Shown: positions 15,781 to 18,602 of the stretch, piece after piece | How the letters are laid out: each line of letters opens with the position of its first letter | Numbering within the stretch: the stretch's first letter is position 1 | Source: Ilumatobacteraceae bacterium | GTDB lineage: Bacteria; Actinomycetota; Acidimicrobiia; Acidimicrobiales; Ilumatobacteraceae | NCBI GenBank assembly: GCA_007117775.1 | Contig: SKFX01000147.1 | Span: 1 to 18,602, forward strand | Length of the DNA stretch: 18,602 bases | Direction of reading: 5' to 3' | Position numbers and translations under genes: made by a program | Notes under the pieces: generated by a model | Told to the model about the DNA's origin: nothing | The model's input: the letters and a program-made list of their open reading frames with translations, nothing else | Databases searched by the model: none

Positions 15781-16640
15781 AGGTCCCTCGTGGTCGTGAT
15801 GCGCTCATCGAGCGCGCTGTCAAAAGCAACGTCCTGCCCCGGCGTATCGGTCACCCGATGCACCTTCGGCGGAACGAACCACAATTGTGCCTCATCCAGC
15901 GTCCACGTTTGCGTCATCACCCCATCTGAGTCAGGTGAGCCATCGGCGGCCTCACGGGCACGCTCGAGCGCTCCCAGCAATCCGGGCGGATAACGCGTCA
16001 GCGAGCACGCCGCCTGATCGTGCAGGGCCACCAAGTCCTCGACCCCGACCTGGGCACGCATCGTCGAGACAACAGCGTCTGGGATCGGCAGCGCATCGAT
16101 GAGCCCGGCCAAGCGAAGCGAACGTTCCGCTTCACCGGATCGCAGGCGCGAGACCAACCATGCCACCACCGCTTCGAGTTCGATGCGGTCGAAGACCTCG
16201 AGGGCGGCGCTGGTGAACACGACACCTCGCTGGCGTTCATTGCCTCCGAGGACCAGCGCATTGGGCTGATCGTCGGGCACCAACAACAATTGAGGAACCT
16301 CGACACCCGATCGCAGGCAGAGTCCCTCGACGAGGTTCCAGACCCGCGGATGGGACATCTCGTCGATCGGCTGGGCCGAGAGACGCTCGAGGATGGACGC
16401 GCCATGCCAGGCACGGATCCGACCGATGAACCATCCAGCCGCCACGACCGCGACCACCGCTGCGATGACGAGGCCCAACAGACCGCTCCCGCTCAACGTT
16501 GCAACCAACCATCCGGCGAGCACCGCAGCGATCAATGCGGCCAGGACGCCGATGACACCGAGACCGAGGACCATCCGATCGACTCGGGCACAGTAGGCCT
16601 CGATCGGGTCTGGATGCTCAGAACTCGACGGTCGGGACAT
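15777..16640 (-). CDS. Membrane protein resembling a catalytically dead M48 (HtpX-like) peptidase
   Basis: This 287-residue protein has two predicted membrane spans (about 24-48 and 53-73) followed by a soluble region that follows the HtpX/M48 layout: HPRVWNLVEGLCLRSGVEVP (97-116), PNALVLGGN (126-134), VVFTSAALEVFDRIELEAVV (140-159). M48 peptidases then have the zinc motif AHELxH, but here the sequence is AWLVSR (160-165), so both His and the Glu are gone. The later EAD zinc-ligand segment appears as LHD (206-208), followed by LTRYPPGLLGALERA (214-228). Near the end, AQLWFVPP and ALDERITTTRDL resemble the last M48 segments. The ATG at 16640 overlaps lemA by 23 bp, with GAGGAG about 10 bases upstream. 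Protease activity is not expected; scaffolding with LemA is inference. Confidence 0.75.
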   Translation of the reverse strand: MSRPSSSEHPDPIEAYCARVDRMVLGLGVIGVLAALIAAVLAGWLVATLSGSGLLGLVIAAVVAVVAAGWFIGRIRAWHGASILERLSAQPIDEMSHPRVWNLVEGLCLRSGVEVPQLLLVPDDQPNALVLGGNERQRGVVFTSAALEVFDRIELEAVVAWLVSRLRSGEAERSLRLAGLIDALPIPDAVVSTMRAQVGVEDLVALHDQAACSLTRYPPGLLGALERAREAADGSPDSDGVMTQTWTLDEAQLWFVPPKVHRVTDTPGQDVAFDSALDERITTTRDL

Positions 16641-17169
16641 CACGAGCCTGCTCCTCAGCCTCGAAGTACTCACGAGACTCAAAATTGAACAGGTTGGCAA
16701 CGATCACGGTCGGGAATGCCTGACGTCGGTTGTCATAGGACAGAACGCTGTCGTTGTAGAACTGGCGGGCATAGGCGATGCGGCCCTCGGTCGCCGTCAA
16801 CTCCTCCTGAAGCGCCAGGAAGTTCTGGTTCGCCTTCAGATCGGGATACGCCTCGCTCAGGGCGAACAGCTGGCGCAGCGCACCCGACAGCAGATTATCG
16901 GCCTGCGCCTGGGCGCCGGGGGTGTCGGGAGCCGCCAGCGATGCCTGACGGGCCGCCACGACCGCTTCGAGGGTTTCGCGCTCATGGGCCGCATACCCCT
17001 TCACGGTCTCGATCAGGTTCGGGATCAGATCCAGACGACGCTTCAATTGGACATCGATCTGCGACCAGGCGTTGTCGATCTGGTTGCGAGCACGAACCAG
17101 ACCGTTGTATCCACCGACGACGAACACTGCGAGTGCCGCCACGATGACGAGGATGATGATCAAGGTCAT
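16618..17169 (-). CDS. lemA: LemA family protein
   Basis: This 183-residue protein has one N-terminal membrane helix (about 3-21) and a mostly helical remainder. The family signatures are YNGLVRARNQIDNAWSQIDV (21-40), LKRRLDLIPNLIETVKGYA (42-60), YPDLKANQNFLALQEELT (108-125), EGRIAYARQFYNDSV (128-142) and FPTVIVANLFNF (152-163). Length is typical. LemA proteins are widespread, of uncertain biochemical role, and often encoded beside M48/HtpX-type proteases, which fits the next gene. The ATG at 17169 overlaps the stop of the glycosyltransferase gene as ATGA, so the two should be translationally coupled. Confidence 0.95.
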   Translation of the reverse strand: MTLIIILVIVAALAVFVVGGYNGLVRARNQIDNAWSQIDVQLKRRLDLIPNLIETVKGYAAHERETLEAVVAARQASLAAPDTPGAQAQADNLLSGALRQLFALSEAYPDLKANQNFLALQEELTATEGRIAYARQFYNDSVLSYDNRRQAFPTVIVANLFNFESREYFEAEEQARDVPTVEF

Positions 17170-18296
17170 GACACCACTCTAGGTTGGCCCCAACCTCGGC
17201 GACGACGTACCCGTGGCGCGCCGGCTCGGGCGATGAGTTGCTCATAGATCTCGAGATACCGCTCCACCAGTGTCGGCATGGCGAATTCCTGTGCCCGCGT
17301 CAGTCCGCCGGCAATCAGGGACGCTCGCCGCTCGGGCTCGGCGATGAGACCCGACAGGGCGGCGGCGAGGGCATCGGCATCACCCGGTTCGACGAGCACT
17401 GCGTCACGACCATCGGTTGCGACATTGCGATACCCATCGAGCGAACTCGCAACGACCACGGTCCCGGCCGCCATCGCCTCGAGCAGCACCACCCCGAAGG
17501 ATTCTCCGTGCAGTGACGGCGCGCAGAAGATCGTCGCACCGCGCAACCGTGCCAACTTCTCGGCTTCTGACAATCGCCCGAGCCAGACGATGCGCTCATC
17601 ATCGCGAGCGCGCTCGCGGAGCCGCTCGGTATCGGGCCCTTGGCCGGCCACCCAACACTCGATGTCGTCATCGAGGCGCTCGAGTGCAGCCAGCAGCACA
17701 CCGAGGCCCTTTCGCTCCTCGTGTCGCCCGATGAACAACACCGATGGCTTCGGGGATCGAAATGGTTCCGCTGCAGCGATCGCATCGGTCTCCACCCCGT
17801 TGAAGAGCACCTCGAAGTCTCCCGAGAAATGCTCGGCGACGAGTTTGTGCGCATCCTTGGAGACCACGACCTTATGATCGAGCCGCTCAACGAAACGACT
17901 GAGTGCCGGCCACAAGAACCGATAGCTGGCTGACTGGCCAGCGGCATGGAACGTGCCGACCATCGGCGCAGGCCGCAGCGTGATTGCGGTGATCGTCGGG
18001 CCGGGCGCAAGCGGTTCATGCAGATGCACCACATCGAACGCCTCGTCGGATAACAGCCGGATCATCCGCAGCGCCGCCGCCGGATCCGGGGCCAACGGAG
18101 CGATCGAACCGTTCGCTGCGGTCGGCAGGCTGTTGCCGATCGGACTGACGAACTCCGCTGGCGGCGGACCATCACATGGTGCCAGCAGACGCGCCTCCAC
18201 CCCTCGGCGACGCAATTCGCGCGCCATCGCCAGCGCCTGGGCCTGGACACCGCCGGGAACCGACAGGCTGTAAGGGCAGACGATCCCGACGCGCAT
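17166..18296 (-). CDS. pimA: GT4 glycosyltransferase, PimA-like phosphatidylinositol mannosyltransferase
   Basis: This 376-residue GT-B glycosyltransferase probably adds the first mannose from GDP-mannose to phosphatidylinositol at the inner face of the membrane. The start MRVGIVCPYSLSVPGGVQ is near-identical in pattern to mycobacterial PimA. Others are FDVVHLHEP (87-95), VGTFHAAG with the likely catalytic His118, LFNGVETD, LFIGRHEERKGLGVLLAAL (187-205), APSLHGESFGVVLLEAMAAG (259-278). The ESFG...LEA glutamates are present. A PatA-like acyltransferase lies just upstream, as in mycobacteria. I chose ATG 18296 by homology; GTG codons at 18302 and 18299 are in frame, and 18302 would suit a leaderless start. 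Other lipid-directed GT4 roles cannot be excluded. Confidence 0.88.
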   Translation of the reverse strand: MRVGIVCPYSLSVPGGVQAQALAMARELRRRGVEARLLAPCDGPPPAEFVSPIGNSLPTAANGSIAPLAPDPAAALRMIRLLSDEAFDVVHLHEPLAPGPTITAITLRPAPMVGTFHAAGQSASYRFLWPALSRFVERLDHKVVVSKDAHKLVAEHFSGDFEVLFNGVETDAIAAAEPFRSPKPSVLFIGRHEERKGLGVLLAALERLDDDIECWVAGQGPDTERLRERARDDERIVWLGRLSEAEKLARLRGATIFCAPSLHGESFGVVLLEAMAAGTVVVASSLDGYRNVATDGRDAVLVEPGDADALAAALSGLIAEPERRASLIAGGLTRAQEFAMPTLVERYLEIYEQLIARAGAPRVRRRRGWGQPRVVS

Positions 18297-18309
18297 CACC
18301 ACACGGCGA

Positions 18310-18315
18310 ACGGTA
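18310..18315 (-). promoter_or_regulatory. Possible -10 element for pimA
   Basis: In the roughly 108-bp non-coding gap between patA and pimA, the minus strand has TACCGT (TANNNT type) 7 bases before the in-frame GTG at 18302. This could give a leaderless transcript starting at that GTG, 2 codons before the ATG at 18296. No good -35 or Shine-Dalgarno is visible. The rest of the gap shows nothing recognisable. This is a weak candidate. Confidence 0.2.
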
Positions 18316-18404
18316 GTGCGTGGGCGATGGCATCACCGGTCTCACCGGCAGCGACAACGCCGACGCGATGGGCGCAACCCGACCGCTTCGCGAGCACCGT
18401 TCGT

Positions 18405-18602
18405 TCAGTACCCGGGGTCCGACGGCCAGTTGGGTTGGAACAGATGCCACTGCTGGGGTGCTCTGGCGATGAGCACCTCGAGTTCGGTCGCAAGATTCTG
18501 AGTCACGCGGGCCACATCAGCTCGGAACCCCGCTTCGGTGCGCGCCGTGTCGAGCGGGGGGCGCACCAGGCCGAAATGGCGGTCGCTGCGCCGATCTGCG
18601 AA
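18405..18602 (-). CDS. PatA-like (PIM) lipid acyltransferase, C-terminal fragment (cut by window edge)
   Basis: The minus strand is open from the window edge to a TGA at 18407-18405, giving 65 residues with no start codon in the window. It begins FADRRSDRHFGLVRPPLDT and ends APQQWHLFQPNWPSDPGY. This is the characteristic end of the LpxL/HtrB-type acyltransferase family: a long helix, then a P-x-QWH-x-FQPxW motif. In mycobacteria the PIM acyltransferase PatA precedes pimA in this order, so the same role is likely here: acylation of PIM mannose. The active-site HX4D part lies outside the window, so the call depends on the tail and on context. Confidence 0.8.
   Translation of the reverse strand, partial: FADRRSDRHFGLVRPPLDTARTEAGFRADVARVTQNLATELEVLIARAPQQWHLFQPNWPSDPGY

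Noticed and set aside
17181..17196. Palindrome AGGTTGGCCCCAACCT at the 3' end of pimA
   Set aside because: Seven-base arms with a two-base centre cannot form a good hairpin; it lies in coding sequence with no U-run after it.

Overview
The window is a dense block of housekeeping genes from a high-GC Gram-positive bacterium. Every gene I can support lies on the minus strand, so the biological order runs from high to low coordinates. Gene content and order closely resemble the chromosomal pgsA-patA-pimA to pdxS/pdxT, yebC, ruvCAB, secDF, apt, relA, hisS, aspS region of mycobacteria. This points to Actinomycetota. A phosphatidylinositol-mannoside (PIM) type glycosyltransferase, a matching acyltransferase tail, a mycobacterial-type LexA box and a Thr-rich lipoprotein linker fit this. 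The extra tgt/queA, LemA and DUF3048 genes make a deep, non-mycolate lineage such as Acidimicrobiia my best guess; that class assignment is inference.

Layout in transcription order. (1) Envelope block, 18602 to 14638: the 3' end of a PatA-like acyltransferase, a PimA-like GT4 mannosyltransferase, LemA, a two-TM protein that reads as a catalytically dead M48/HtpX-like peptidase, and a DUF3048 lipoprotein. From pimA onward the genes overlap end to end. (2) Vitamin B6 block, 14595 to 11819: pdxS, pdxT, yebC and a single-cysteine peroxiredoxin. (3) DNA repair, queuosine and Sec block, 11740 to 4336: ruvC, ruvA, ruvB, queA, tgt, yajC, secD, secF, preceded by a LexA/SOS-like box. (4) Purine salvage, stringent response and tRNA charging, 4261 to 1: apt, a 23-codon bridging ORF, rel, hisS and the first 25 codons of aspS.

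No intergenic gap exceeds about 110 bp, and I see no RNA gene, insertion sequence, CRISPR array or convincing intrinsic terminator. Start/stop overlaps of the ATGA, GTGA or TGATG type are pervasive and imply translational coupling. Two genes are cut by the window edges: aspS (5' end only) and patA (3' end only).

The most interesting points are the degenerate M48-like protein between lemA and the DUF3048 gene, the SOS-like box that may place queuosine and Sec genes under LexA control, the mini-ORF that touches both the apt stop and the rel start, and candidate leaderless promoters upstream of pdxS and apt.
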